DNA of 64,000 bases from Thermosipho japonicus (GTDB lineage: Bacteria; Thermotogota; Thermotogae; Thermotogales; Fervidobacteriaceae). Shown piece after piece: positions 8,508-16,528 of this stretch; the first letter of the stretch is position 1, and each line of letters starts with the position of its first letter. Under the pieces are notes generated by a model. That model saw only the letters and a program-made list of their open reading frames with translations. It was not told the origin of the DNA and did no database searches. The stretch is taken from assembly GCF_014201655.1 (NCBI RefSeq), contig NZ_JACHEX010000005.1, positions 124,001 to 188,000 on the forward strand, written 5' to 3'. Both the position numbers and the translations under genes were made by a program.

Positions 8508-10031
8508 GTGTATGCCGTAGAAATGGTAAATATTGTTAAAAAATTTCCAGGAGTTTTAGCAAATGATCATGTTACTATAAGAATTAAAAAAGGTGAAATT
8601 CACGCAATAGTTGGAGAAAACGGTGCTGGTAAATCAACCTTGATGAATCAATTATATGGATTGTACCATCCTGATGAGGGAGATATTTTGATCAATGGCC
8701 AAAAAGTAACAATTAAAGGGCCAAAAGACGCTATTAAAAATGGAATAGGAATGGTTCATCAACATTTTATGTTAGTTGATACATTAACTGTTGCTGAAAA
8801 TATTGTACTTGGTAGTGAGCCTGTAAAAGGTTTAAATTTTGATATTAAAGAAGCCAGAAAACAAGTTAAAGAATTATCTGAAAAATATGGATTATTTGTA
8901 GATGTTGATGCAAAAATTGAAGATATTCCAGTTGGTATGCAACAAAGAGTCGAAATCCTTAAGACTCTCTATAGAGGTGCAAATATAATTATTTTGGATG
9001 AACCTACTGCTGTATTAACTCCTCAAGAAGTTGAAGAATTGTTTGAGATAATGAGAAAACTTAAATCAGATGAAAAAACTATTCTCTTCATTTCACATAA
9101 ATTGCATGAAGTTATGGAAATAAGCGATAGAATAACTGTTATGAGACTTGGAAAAGTTACCGGTGAGCTTGAAACATCAAAAACTAATCCTAAGGAAATA
9201 GCAAGACATATGGTTGGAAGAGATGTTGTTTTAAGAGTTGAAAAAGCTCCACATAAGTCTAAAGAAAAAGTTTTTGAGATTAAAGATCTTGTTGTTAAAG
9301 ATAACAGAGGTCTAGTAGCGGTCAATAAAGTTTCTTTTGATATAAGAAAAGGTGAAATTGTTGGTATTGCAGGTGTTGCTGGCAATGGTCAAACTGAACT
9401 TGTAGAAGCAATAACTGGATTAAGAAAAATTGAAGATGGAAAAATATACTTTGAGGGTAAAGATGTAACACACTTTACACCAAAGCAACTTAGAGAACTA
9501 GGACTTGCTCATATTCCTGAAGATCGCTTAAAACATGGTCTCATAGAAGAATTTGAAGCTTACTATAATGTTATTCTTGGACAACACTATAAACCTCCAT
9601 TTTCCAATGGAACTTTTTTAAATCATAAAGAAATATTTGAATATACAAAAAATATAATGGAAGAATTTGATGTAAGGCCTAGAAGAATTCAACATCTTGG
9701 AGGAAATTTCTCAGGTGGTAATCAACAAAAACTAGTAGTTGGAAGAGAAATTAGAATGAACCCAAAATTTCTAGTAGTTGCCCAACCTACTCGTGGTTTG
9801 GATGTTGGGGCAATTGAATTTATACATAAACAAATATTAAAAATGAGAGAAATGGATGTTGGAATTCTTTTAATTTCTATGGAACTTGAAGAAATATTCT
9901 CATTAAGTGACAGAATTATTGTAATGTATGAAGGAGAAATTATGGGTGAAGTAAAACCAGAAGAAACTACCGTTGAAGAAGTAGGATTGATGATGACTGG
10001 TCAAAGACTTGTAGAGGCACGGAGGGGATAA
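8508..10031 (+). CDS. Nucleoside-type ABC importer ATPase, two fused domains
   Basis: Energises the importer of this operon (NupO/RbsA-like architecture, 507 residues, cytoplasmic). Domain 1 has Walker A GENGAGKST near 37-45, Walker B IIILDEPTAVLTP near 162 and a degenerate signature VGMQQRVEI. Domain 2 has GVAGNGQTE in place of a canonical Walker A, a proper signature FSGGNQQKL near 403 and FLVVAQPTRGLD near 421. One degenerate site per half is usual for this subfamily, so it is not decay. Start GTG at 8508 is supported by AAAGGAGGAG. It precedes the first permease gene by one base. Confidence 0.92.
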   Translation: MYAVEMVNIVKKFPGVLANDHVTIRIKKGEIHAIVGENGAGKSTLMNQLYGLYHPDEGDILINGQKVTIKGPKDAIKNGIGMVHQHFMLVDTLTVAENIVLGSEPVKGLNFDIKEARKQVKELSEKYGLFVDVDAKIEDIPVGMQQRVEILKTLYRGANIIILDEPTAVLTPQEVEELFEIMRKLKSDEKTILFISHKLHEVMEISDRITVMRLGKVTGELETSKTNPKEIARHMVGRDVVLRVEKAPHKSKEKVFEIKDLVVKDNRGLVAVNKVSFDIRKGEIVGIAGVAGNGQTELVEAITGLRKIEDGKIYFEGKDVTHFTPKQLRELGLAHIPEDRLKHGLIEEFEAYYNVILGQHYKPPFSNGTFLNHKEIFEYTKNIMEEFDVRPRRIQHLGGNFSGGNQQKLVVGREIRMNPKFLVVAQPTRGLDVGAIEFIHKQILKMREMDVGILLISMELEEIFSLSDRIIVMYEGEIMGEVKPEETTVEEVGLMMTGQRLVEARRG

Positions 10032-10032
10032 G

Positions 10033-11067
10033 ATGAATAAAAGATTCTCTGCAATACTCATACCTATTATTTCTGTACTAATAGCACTTGCTATTTCAAC
10101 AGTTATTATATTATTGATTGGTAAAAATCCACTCACTGCTTATTCAGCATTAATTAGAGGCTCTTTCGGTTCAAAACAAGCAATCGCTGATACAATAATA
10201 AAAACAACTCCATTAATATTAACTGGTCTCGCTGTTGGCTTTGGATTTAGAGCTGGGGTCTTTAATATCGGTGCAGAAGGTCAAATGGTAATGGGAGCAT
10301 TGATTGCTGCAGCTTTTGCTGGAAACTTTGGATTTTTACCACCGATTATCGCTATTCCATTAACTATTTTAATAGCCATGGCAGTTGGTGCTGGCTATGC
10401 GGCAATTGCTGGATTTTTAAAGGCAAAGACCGGTGCTCATGAAGTTGTTACGACAATAATGCTCAATTGGATTGCAACTTACTTTGCATCTTACATGGTA
10501 ACAGGTCCACTAAAGGTAGGGTCAGGTACACCAAAAAGTCCTGAAATTGCTAATTCTGCACAACTTCCAATATTGATGAAGGTAGGAGCCATTGAAGTTA
10601 GTGCAGGTATTATAATTGCAGTTGTTGCAGCAATTTTTATGTATATTTTACTAAATAAATCAACAACTGGATATGAAATCAAAGCAGTTGGTTTTAATCC
10701 TTATGCTGCTGAATATGGTGGAATCTCAGTATCTAAAAATATTATCCTTGCCATGGCAATTAGTGGTGCACTTGCTGGTCTTGCAGGCGCAACCGAATTA
10801 ATGGGAGTTCATCACAGATTCTTAGGTGAGCTTTCTGGAGGAAAGGGTTTCGATGGTATAAGTATTGCATTAATTGGACAAAATAATCCAATTGGAATTA
10901 TATTTGCTGCATTACTTATTGGAGCTCTTAGGACTGGAAGTAATGAAATGCAATTTGTTGGTGTTCCAAAACATATGGTTATGATAATTCAAGGTATTGT
11001 TATCTTTCTTGTCGCAGCCGATAGAATTGTTCGTACTATTATGATAAGAAAGAAGGTGACAAAATGA
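10033..11067 (+). CDS. ABC importer permease (NupP-like)
   Basis: A 344-residue integral membrane subunit with about 8-10 hydrophobic helices. The family signature is seen around AGVFNIGAEGQMVMGAL (about 74-90) and the EAA-like loop EIKAVGFNPYAAEYGGIS (about 215-232). It pairs with the next permease to form the pore. The ATG lies one base after the ATPase stop, and its end overlaps the next gene by 4 bases (ATGA), so stoichiometric expression is likely. Nucleoside specificity is inferred from the BMP-type binding protein. Confidence 0.9.
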   Translation: MNKRFSAILIPIISVLIALAISTVIILLIGKNPLTAYSALIRGSFGSKQAIADTIIKTTPLILTGLAVGFGFRAGVFNIGAEGQMVMGALIAAAFAGNFGFLPPIIAIPLTILIAMAVGAGYAAIAGFLKAKTGAHEVVTTIMLNWIATYFASYMVTGPLKVGSGTPKSPEIANSAQLPILMKVGAIEVSAGIIIAVVAAIFMYILLNKSTTGYEIKAVGFNPYAAEYGGISVSKNIILAMAISGALAGLAGATELMGVHHRFLGELSGGKGFDGISIALIGQNNPIGIIFAALLIGALRTGSNEMQFVGVPKHMVMIIQGIVIFLVAADRIVRTIMIRKKVTK

Positions 11068-12023
11068 GAGTCTTAGAAGCAATTTTCCTTGTTTTTATAA
11101 ACCCTCTTTTTTATAAAATTACATTAACAGCTGCTACTCCTTTAATCTTTGCATCCCTTGGCGGAGTATATAGTGAAATTACCGGTGTTGTAAATATTGC
11201 CCTAGAAGGTATTATGCTTATGAGTGCATTTACTTCTGTCGTGTTTACATATCTATCTGGGAATGTTTGGGTCGGAGTACTAATGGCTGTAATCTCTGGT
11301 CTTGCATTTTCGTGGATTCATGCATGGGGAAGTATTAAGTGGGCAGGTAACCAAGTTGTTTTAGGTACTGCTTTAATATTAATAGCTCAAGGTGTTACTG
11401 GTTTTTTGATGGAACCAATTTTCGGAAAACCTGGTCAAACCGACTTTGTTGGAAAAGTAGAAGAATTAAAAATTCCCGGATTATCTAATGTACCATTTTT
11501 TGGAAAAATATTTGGTGAATTAAGTCCCTTTGTTTATATGGCATTTGCAGCTGTTGCATTTTCCTGGTGGCTAATCTATAAGACTAAACTTGGACTTAGA
11601 ATGAGGGCAGTTGGTGAAAATCCGGAAGCTGCTGATACGTTGGGAATAAATGTTTTTGGAATAAGATATTTTGGTGTACTAATGAGTGGAGTTTGGGCTG
11701 GCCTTGCAGGAGCTTACTTAAGTATTGGTGAAGTTGGTCATTTTAGAGAATTAATGACTGGTGGTAGAGGATTTATAGCACTTGCAGCAATGATTTTAGG
11801 TAAATACAATCCTGTAGGAGCAATGCTTGCTAGTATATTATTTGGCGCATCAAGTGCATTTGCAAACCAAATGCAAAGCAGCTCCCTAATTCACGTTTCT
11901 GCAACTGTTAAACCATTATTTGACATGATCCCATTCATCCTTACCATTATAGTTGTTGCAGGATTTGTTGGTAAATCTCGTGCACCAAAAGCTGATGGTA
12001 TTCCATATGAAAAAGCTTCCTAA
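11064..12023 (+). CDS. ABC importer permease (NupQ-like)
   Basis: Second pore subunit, 319 residues, hydrophobic throughout. Paralogous to the preceding gene: it repeats the pattern GVVNIALEGIMLM (about 40-52) and RMRAVGENPEAADTLGI (about 179-195). It overlaps the preceding gene by 4 bases and is followed by a strong terminator at 12049-12098, marking the operon end. Confidence 0.9.
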   Translation: MRVLEAIFLVFINPLFYKITLTAATPLIFASLGGVYSEITGVVNIALEGIMLMSAFTSVVFTYLSGNVWVGVLMAVISGLAFSWIHAWGSIKWAGNQVVLGTALILIAQGVTGFLMEPIFGKPGQTDFVGKVEELKIPGLSNVPFFGKIFGELSPFVYMAFAAVAFSWWLIYKTKLGLRMRAVGENPEAADTLGINVFGIRYFGVLMSGVWAGLAGAYLSIGEVGHFRELMTGGRGFIALAAMILGKYNPVGAMLASILFGASSAFANQMQSSSLIHVSATVKPLFDMIPFILTIIVVAGFVGKSRAPKADGIPYEKAS

Positions 12024-12048
12024 TAAATAATGATAAAATTATCTATAC

Positions 12049-12100
12049 AAAAATCCCTCTTCTTGATTTTAGTTATTTTTTCAAGAAGAGGGATTTTTTT
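12049..12100 (+). terminator. Terminator of the ABC importer operon
   Basis: Perfect 18-base arms (12049-12066 with 12081-12098, core ATCCCTCTTCTTGA) and a T7 tail, with A-tract symmetry that could also work in reverse. Confidence 0.9.
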
Positions 12101-12260
12101 AATTAATTACGTTATAAGCTTTGAAAAAAGCAATATTTTAATATATTTAAAAAGAGCTCATTTCTTATTAAATTGCATTTCAAAAAAGATATATCATTTA
12201 TTGCCATTCTTTACTAAATATCTGTTATAATAATTCTACCAAAAAGGAGTACAAATAAAA

Positions 12261-13211
12261 ATGAATAACATAAGTAAAATTTTTATATTTGCTTTTTTAA
12301 TAGCTTTAATTCTAAATTACTTTAAAACTGAATATAACTATTTTTATAAAATTTCATCCAAATTTGCTTCAATTCCAAAGTTAAATGAAAATTATGTTCC
12401 TCAGGGACTAAGTTATTTCAATAATTGGATAGTTATTTCATATTATTCTGCTAGTAAAAAACCTAGTATATTAGTTTTATTAGATAAAAAGACTGGAAAA
12501 TATATAAAATATCTAAACATTTATTTTTCAAACGGAAAACCCTATACAGGTCATGCAGGCGGTGTAGCCGTAAGTAAAAAATTTATATGGATATCTTCAG
12601 ACTATCATTTATATAAAATAAAAATAGACAACTTAATAAATACAAAATCTGGAAATAAGATTAATATTATTGAAACTTACAAAATACCTGTTAGAGCTTC
12701 TTTTGTCCAATACTATAACAATCATATATGGGTGGGTGAGTTTTATCATGTTTTTGGCTATTTAACTGATCCCTCTCATAGAACTACTAATAAAAAAAAC
12801 GAATCATTTAACTCTTGGATAACTGGTTTTCTACTAGATAAAAATGAAAATATTTCTTCTCTTAAATATATTTTGGCCTCACCAAATATTGTACAAGATG
12901 TAGAATTTACTGAAGATTATATAATTTTAAGTAGATCATACGGTATAAATAATGATTCAAAATTGGAATTTTATCCTAATATGCTAAATAAACAACCACA
13001 GAAAAAAATAAATAATATTCCCGTTTGGTTTTTAGATAATCCAGTAAAAATAATAAATATTTTACCTATGTCAGAAGGAATATCAAAAATTGATAATTCA
13101 CTATATATATTATTCGAATCAGGTGCTTTAAAATATAAAAACTTTTGTAAATCACCAACAGAATATATTTGGAAATTAAATTTAGAAACACTTTTAAAAA
13201 AAGAACATTAG
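12261..13211 (+). CDS. Membrane-anchored probable beta-propeller protein of unknown function
   Basis: A 316-residue protein with an N-terminal hydrophobic anchor (about 6-20) and an extracytoplasmic body with blade-like repeats: VPQGLSYFNNWIVISYY near 46, a short TGHAGGVAVS near 95, WVGEFYHVFG near 156, and WFLDNP ... MSEGISKIDNSLYILFESGA near 255-290. I recall similar secreted proteins in Firmicutes without an assigned function. Codon use is more AT-biased than its neighbours (many AAT, TAT, ATA) and it is flanked by terminators, so it may have been acquired separately. SD AAAAAGGAG supports the start. No catalytic motif recognised. Confidence 0.65.
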   Translation: MNNISKIFIFAFLIALILNYFKTEYNYFYKISSKFASIPKLNENYVPQGLSYFNNWIVISYYSASKKPSILVLLDKKTGKYIKYLNIYFSNGKPYTGHAGGVAVSKKFIWISSDYHLYKIKIDNLINTKSGNKINIIETYKIPVRASFVQYYNNHIWVGEFYHVFGYLTDPSHRTTNKKNESFNSWITGFLLDKNENISSLKYILASPNIVQDVEFTEDYIILSRSYGINNDSKLEFYPNMLNKQPQKKINNIPVWFLDNPVKIINILPMSEGISKIDNSLYILFESGALKYKNFCKSPTEYIWKLNLETLLKKEH

Positions 13212-13244
13212 ATATAATTTTGTTATGTTTTATATAAGAAACAA

Positions 13245-13270
13245 AGGGGATAGCTTTTTGCTATCCCCTT
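13245..13270. terminator. Hairpin terminator, probably shared by convergent units
   Basis: AAGGGGATAG (13245-13254) pairs with CTATCCCCTT (13261-13270), 6-base loop. On the minus strand it follows tRNA-Asp directly with a TTTGTTT tail; on the plus strand it follows the propeller gene. Confidence 0.7.
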
Positions 13271-13274
13271 ATCT

Positions 13275-13352
13275 TGGCGGGGACGACGGGATTTGAACCC
13301 GCGGCCACCGGTGTGACAGACCGGCGTGATAACCAGGCTTCACCACGTCCCC
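13275..13352 (-). tRNA. tRNA-Asp (GTC), copy 1
   Basis: 78 bases including an encoded CCA. The acceptor GGGGACG pairs with CGTCCCC, the anticodon loop is CTGTCAC with anticodon GTC, and the T-arm carries GGTTCAAAT. Identical to the copy at 13430-13507. Its G34 is the kind of position modified to queuosine, and a queuosine-precursor transporter gene lies just upstream in this strand's direction. Confidence 0.97.
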
Positions 13353-13372
13353 AACACTAGCCATCAATTAAT

Positions 13373-13401
13373 ATTTTACCATATTCATATAATCTTGTCA
13401 A
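13373..13401 (-). promoter_or_regulatory. Promoter for tRNA-Asp copy 1
   Basis: Minus-strand TTGACA (13396-13401), 17-base spacer, TAAAAT (13373-13378) with TGG before it. It shows that each tRNA-Asp copy has its own promoter. Confidence 0.8.
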
Positions 13402-13429
13402 TCGCCTTGTCGGCTACATTTTATTTAAC

Positions 13430-13507
13430 TGGCGGGGACGACGGGATTTGAACCCGCGGCCACCGGTGTGACAGACCGGCGTGATAACCAGGCTTCACCA
13501 CGTCCCC
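13430..13507 (-). tRNA. tRNA-Asp (GTC), copy 2
   Basis: Identical 78-base duplicate of the gene at 13275-13352, with encoded CCA. The 77-base spacer between copies carries a separate promoter and no terminator, so the upstream transcript may also read through into copy 1. Confidence 0.97.
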
Positions 13508-13535
13508 AGCTCTTGGATGACAAAGACCGTTATTT

Positions 13536-13564
13536 ATTTTGCCACAAACACTTGTATTTGTCAA
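13536..13564 (-). promoter_or_regulatory. Promoter for tRNA-Asp copy 2
   Basis: Minus-strand TTGACA (13559-13564), 17-base spacer, CAAAAT (13536-13541) preceded by TGG. Confidence 0.7.
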
Positions 13565-13601
13565 CACTAAAACGAGTTAATTTTCTGTAAAAACAGGTCA
13601 A

Positions 13602-14300
13602 TTACTTTACTAATTCATTAATCTTGTTTTTATCATGCAAATATTTTGCAAAATATAAAAACGGTGTATCAGCTGCTGCAACAATCCATTTAAAAAAGTA
13701 AGTAGTCCATAATATACTCCAAAAAACGTTTAATTCATATACACCCCAGAATGCTATAAAACAAAATACAAAGCTATCTATAAATTGTGAAATCATAGTT
13801 GATAAGTTGTTTCTAACCCACAAAAATTTGAGTTGTGGTAATTTATTTTTCCATAGATGATATGCCCAAATATCATGAAGCTGCGATAACCAATATGCTG
13901 TTAATGAAGCTATTACAATTCTCGGCATTATTGAAAAAATAGTTTCAAGAGCTCCCTGTGCAAAATCTGATTGATCTGGTTTAAAATAAAGAGCTAATTG
14001 CATCATAACAGTCATAACTATAAGGCTCAAAAATCCAACATATACAGATTTTCTTGCATCTTTTTTTCCATAATTTTCCGATAGAATATCAGTTACTAAA
14101 AAGGTTGTTCCATAAACTATGTTTCCTAATGTAGCAACAAATCCAAATAACTCTACCGTCTTTAATACTTGAATATTTGCAATAATAGTTGCAATAGCGG
14201 TCCAAATATACAAACCAGTTTTACCCATTAGCCTGTAAAACAGCAAAATCCCTCCAAAGTTTACAAGCATTAGCAAAAGCCAGAGTGCTTCGTTTGTCAC
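13602..14300 (-). CDS. Queuosine precursor transporter (YhhQ family)
   Basis: Integral membrane protein of 232 residues with about six hydrophobic helices, belonging to the vitamin-uptake-like YhhQ/DUF165 family that imports queuosine precursors. Typical motifs are seen: GTTFLVTDILSENYGKKDARKSV (split here as positions about 64-86), RIVIASLTAYWLSQLHDI near 127, and ISQFIDSFVFCFIAFWG near 169. Start GTG at 14300 is supported by AGGAGG. It is the last gene of the clpC-radA-degV run, 24 bases behind degV. queA at 58236-59243 supplies a later queuosine step in this genome, consistent with the assignment. Confidence 0.85.
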   Translation of the reverse strand: MTNEALWLLLMLVNFGGILLFYRLMGKTGLYIWTAIATIIANIQVLKTVELFGFVATLGNIVYGTTFLVTDILSENYGKKDARKSVYVGFLSLIVMTVMMQLALYFKPDQSDFAQGALETIFSIMPRIVIASLTAYWLSQLHDIWAYHLWKNKLPQLKFLWVRNNLSTMISQFIDSFVFCFIAFWGVYELNVFWSILWTTYFFKWIVAAADTPFLYFAKYLHDKNKINELVK

Positions 14301-14324
14301 AGCAGATTCCTCCTTTTTAATTTT

Positions 14325-15191
14325 TTATCTAATAATTTCTATACCAAAACCTGCCATTCCAATACCAACATGTGTAGATATTACTTTTCCAGTGCTAGAG
14401 TAATCGAAATATACAACTTCATACCTTTCTTTAATTAATTTTAGCATTTCATCAATATGTTCTTTTCCATTGCAATGAATACCTATCAAACCTATTTTTT
14501 GACCAATTTTTATTCCTTCTTCTTCCATTTTTGATAAAATCATACTATATGCCTTTTTATAACCTCTTGCTTTATCAAAAGGAATCATTTCTCCTTCCTC
14601 ATTTATGTAAATTCCAACTTTTATCTTCAACAAATTACCAACAAAACCTGTAAATTTACTTACTCTTCCACCTTTTGCCAGAAAATCAAAATCGGAAACA
14701 AAAAATATAGCATGAAATCTTTTATTTTCCCTCTCTTCTCTCACTTTTTGCGCAACTTCTTCAAGACTCATCCCAGAATCAAGTAATTCTCTTGCATACC
14801 TTGCCATATTGGAAATTATTGAAGATGCCATTCTCGTATCAATAACCTCAATTGGAATATCAAAAGATTGTGCCGCAAGTCTTGCAGAATTAAAAGTTCC
14901 AGACATTTTAGTAGAAATTGTCAAAACCAAAATACTATCATACCCATCTTCTATAGCTCTTTTATATGCATTCTGAAAATCCAAAATGGAAGGTTGTGAT
15001 GTTTTTGGTAATTCTTCTGCTTTTGAAAGTCTTTCATAAAATTCTTTTAAGCTTTCCTCATCTCTAACATTATCAGGTTCACTACTACCATCTGTCCAAT
15101 TTACATAGAGTGGGACAATATCAATATCGTATTTTTCAATCCACGATGCTGGAATATCTGATGTACTATCAACAATAACTTTTGTTTTCAT
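14325..15191 (-). CDS. DegV-family fatty-acid-binding protein
   Basis: A 288-residue two-domain protein that in this family binds a fatty acid, in Gram-positives presenting it to a fatty-acid kinase. The start VIVDSTSDIPASWIEKYDI (residues 4-22) and STKMSGTFNSARLAA near 112-127 with the conserved ligand-contacting serines are diagnostic, as is SDFDFLAKGGRVSKF near 165 and STHVGIGMAGFGI at the end. It overlaps the radA stop by 4 bases. No kinase partner is in the window. The physiological ligand is not readable from sequence. Confidence 0.88.
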   Translation of the reverse strand: MKTKVIVDSTSDIPASWIEKYDIDIVPLYVNWTDGSSEPDNVRDEESLKEFYERLSKAEELPKTSQPSILDFQNAYKRAIEDGYDSILVLTISTKMSGTFNSARLAAQSFDIPIEVIDTRMASSIISNMARYARELLDSGMSLEEVAQKVREERENKRFHAIFFVSDFDFLAKGGRVSKFTGFVGNLLKIKVGIYINEEGEMIPFDKARGYKKAYSMILSKMEEEGIKIGQKIGLIGIHCNGKEHIDEMLKLIKERYEVVYFDYSSTGKVISTHVGIGMAGFGIEIIR

Positions 15192-16528
15192 ATTAACTCC
15201 TCCTTTGATCCTAGAATTATTCTATTTAATTGTTTTAATGAAGAAACTTTTATAATATTTTCCTCGTTTATATCTTCAACATTTGGTATTATAAACCTAT
15301 CATACCCCGACTTTTTTGCATTTTCAATTCTCTTTTTAATATTTCTTACCCTTCTAACACTTCCATCTAATCCCACTTCCCCTATTATCACGACCTTTCC
15401 CAAGAAAGTGTTATACAATGAAGATAAAATAGATGATGCAATAGCGAGATCACTTGCAGGATCTGTGATTTTTAATCCACCAGATACGTTTAAATATAAA
15501 TCATGAGAATCAATTGGTAAATTAAGGTGTTTTGCAATTACAGCACCTAAAATAATCAATTTTCTAACATCAATACCATGGGCTATTCTCCTGGCAGTAG
15601 CAATTTTATCTCTTGAGACAAGACTTTGGATTTGAACAAGAATAGGCCTTGTACCTTCAAACACACAAGAAATAACATTTCCTGGCATATTACTTTCCTC
15701 AATAAACACTCTATCCTTCAATGGTTTAAGCCCTTCTTCTAACATTTGAAAAATTGCTAACTCTCCACTTGGTCCAAATCTATTTTTTAAAACCCTTAAA
15801 ATTCTAAAATCTGTATTTTTTTCCCCTTCAAAATAAATAACTGTATCAACAACGTGTTCAACTAACTTTGGACCAGCAATATTTCCCTCTTTATTAACAT
15901 GCGCAACTAAAAGTGAAGGTATACCTTTTTCTTTTGATAACTTTCTTATCTTTTCTACTACTGTTTTAATCTGCAAAATTCCCCCAGGTACTCCATCTAC
16001 ACTATTTGAAAATATAGTCTGTATAGAATCAAAAACTATAAAAGAAGGTTTTATTTGATTAATAGCAACAAAGATTGATTCTATTTCATTTTCTGTTGTA
16101 ACATAAAGATTTGAATCACTAACATTCAATCTTTTTGATCTTAAACCAATCTGCTCTATACTTTCTTCACCACTTACATAAAGTACCTTTCCATGTTTTG
16201 AAAGCATCTTACATAACTGCAATGAAAGTGTACTTTTTCCAACTCCTGGTTCACCACCAAGCAATATAACCTGGCCAGAGACAATTCCTCCACCAAACAA
16301 CTTATCAATCTCTGGATCATTTGACTTCAACCTTTTATTTTCATCAATTTTCAAACTATCATCAAGCAAAAAAATGCGGGAACTTAAACCCGCATTTTTC
16401 TTTTCATCTTCACTAACTTTAATCTCTTTCGCACTGTCCCATGCACCACATGAAGGACATTTCCCAAACCACTTTAAAGATTCATAACCACAATTATCAC
16501 AAACATAAACTGTCCTTTTTTTAGTCAT
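15188..16528 (-). CDS. radA: DNA repair protein RadA/Sms
   Basis: RecA-like ATPase that promotes branch migration in recombination. Order in 446 residues: N-terminal C4 zinc finger (CDNCGYES ... CPSCGAW, about 10-32), RecA core with Walker A GGEPGVGKST near 90-99, the RadA motif KNRFGPSGE near 248, and a C-terminal Lon-protease-like domain (about 280-446, GEVGLDGSVRRV). It overlaps the clpC stop by 8 bases. Oddly, a strong terminator-like hairpin lies in codons 44-53 (16370-16399). Expression probably starts at the clpC promoter. Confidence 0.96.
   Translation of the reverse strand: MTKKRTVYVCDNCGYESLKWFGKCPSCGAWDSAKEIKVSEDEKKNAGLSSRIFLLDDSLKIDENKRLKSNDPEIDKLFGGGIVSGQVILLGGEPGVGKSTLSLQLCKMLSKHGKVLYVSGEESIEQIGLRSKRLNVSDSNLYVTTENEIESIFVAINQIKPSFIVFDSIQTIFSNSVDGVPGGILQIKTVVEKIRKLSKEKGIPSLLVAHVNKEGNIAGPKLVEHVVDTVIYFEGEKNTDFRILRVLKNRFGPSGELAIFQMLEEGLKPLKDRVFIEESNMPGNVISCVFEGTRPILVQIQSLVSRDKIATARRIAHGIDVRKLIILGAVIAKHLNLPIDSHDLYLNVSGGLKITDPASDLAIASSILSSLYNTFLGKVVIIGEVGLDGSVRRVRNIKKRIENAKKSGYDRFIIPNVEDINEENIIKVSSLKQLNRIILGSKEELI
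16363..16399 (-). promoter_or_regulatory. Terminator-like hairpin inside radA
   Basis: AAAAATGCGGG (minus strand from 16399) pairs perfectly with CCCGCATTTTT (to 16370) around an 8-base loop, and the sense strand continues with T residues (CATTTTTTTG). This is the form of an intrinsic terminator, at codons 44-53 of radA. Seen in sequence; any effect on radA-degV expression is inferred. Confidence 0.6.

Noticed and set aside
9000-9800. Degenerate Walker A in the second half of the nucleoside ABC ATPase as a sign of decay
   Set aside because: One degenerate site is normal in this fused-ATPase subfamily.
12030-12230. 66-residue open frame after the nucleoside importer
   Set aside because: It spans the strong terminator hairpin at 12049-12098 and has no SD.
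13275-13507. tRNA-Asp direct repeat as attachment sites of an integrated element
   Set aside because: Only 77 bases separate the copies and each has its own promoter; no integrase or cargo between them.
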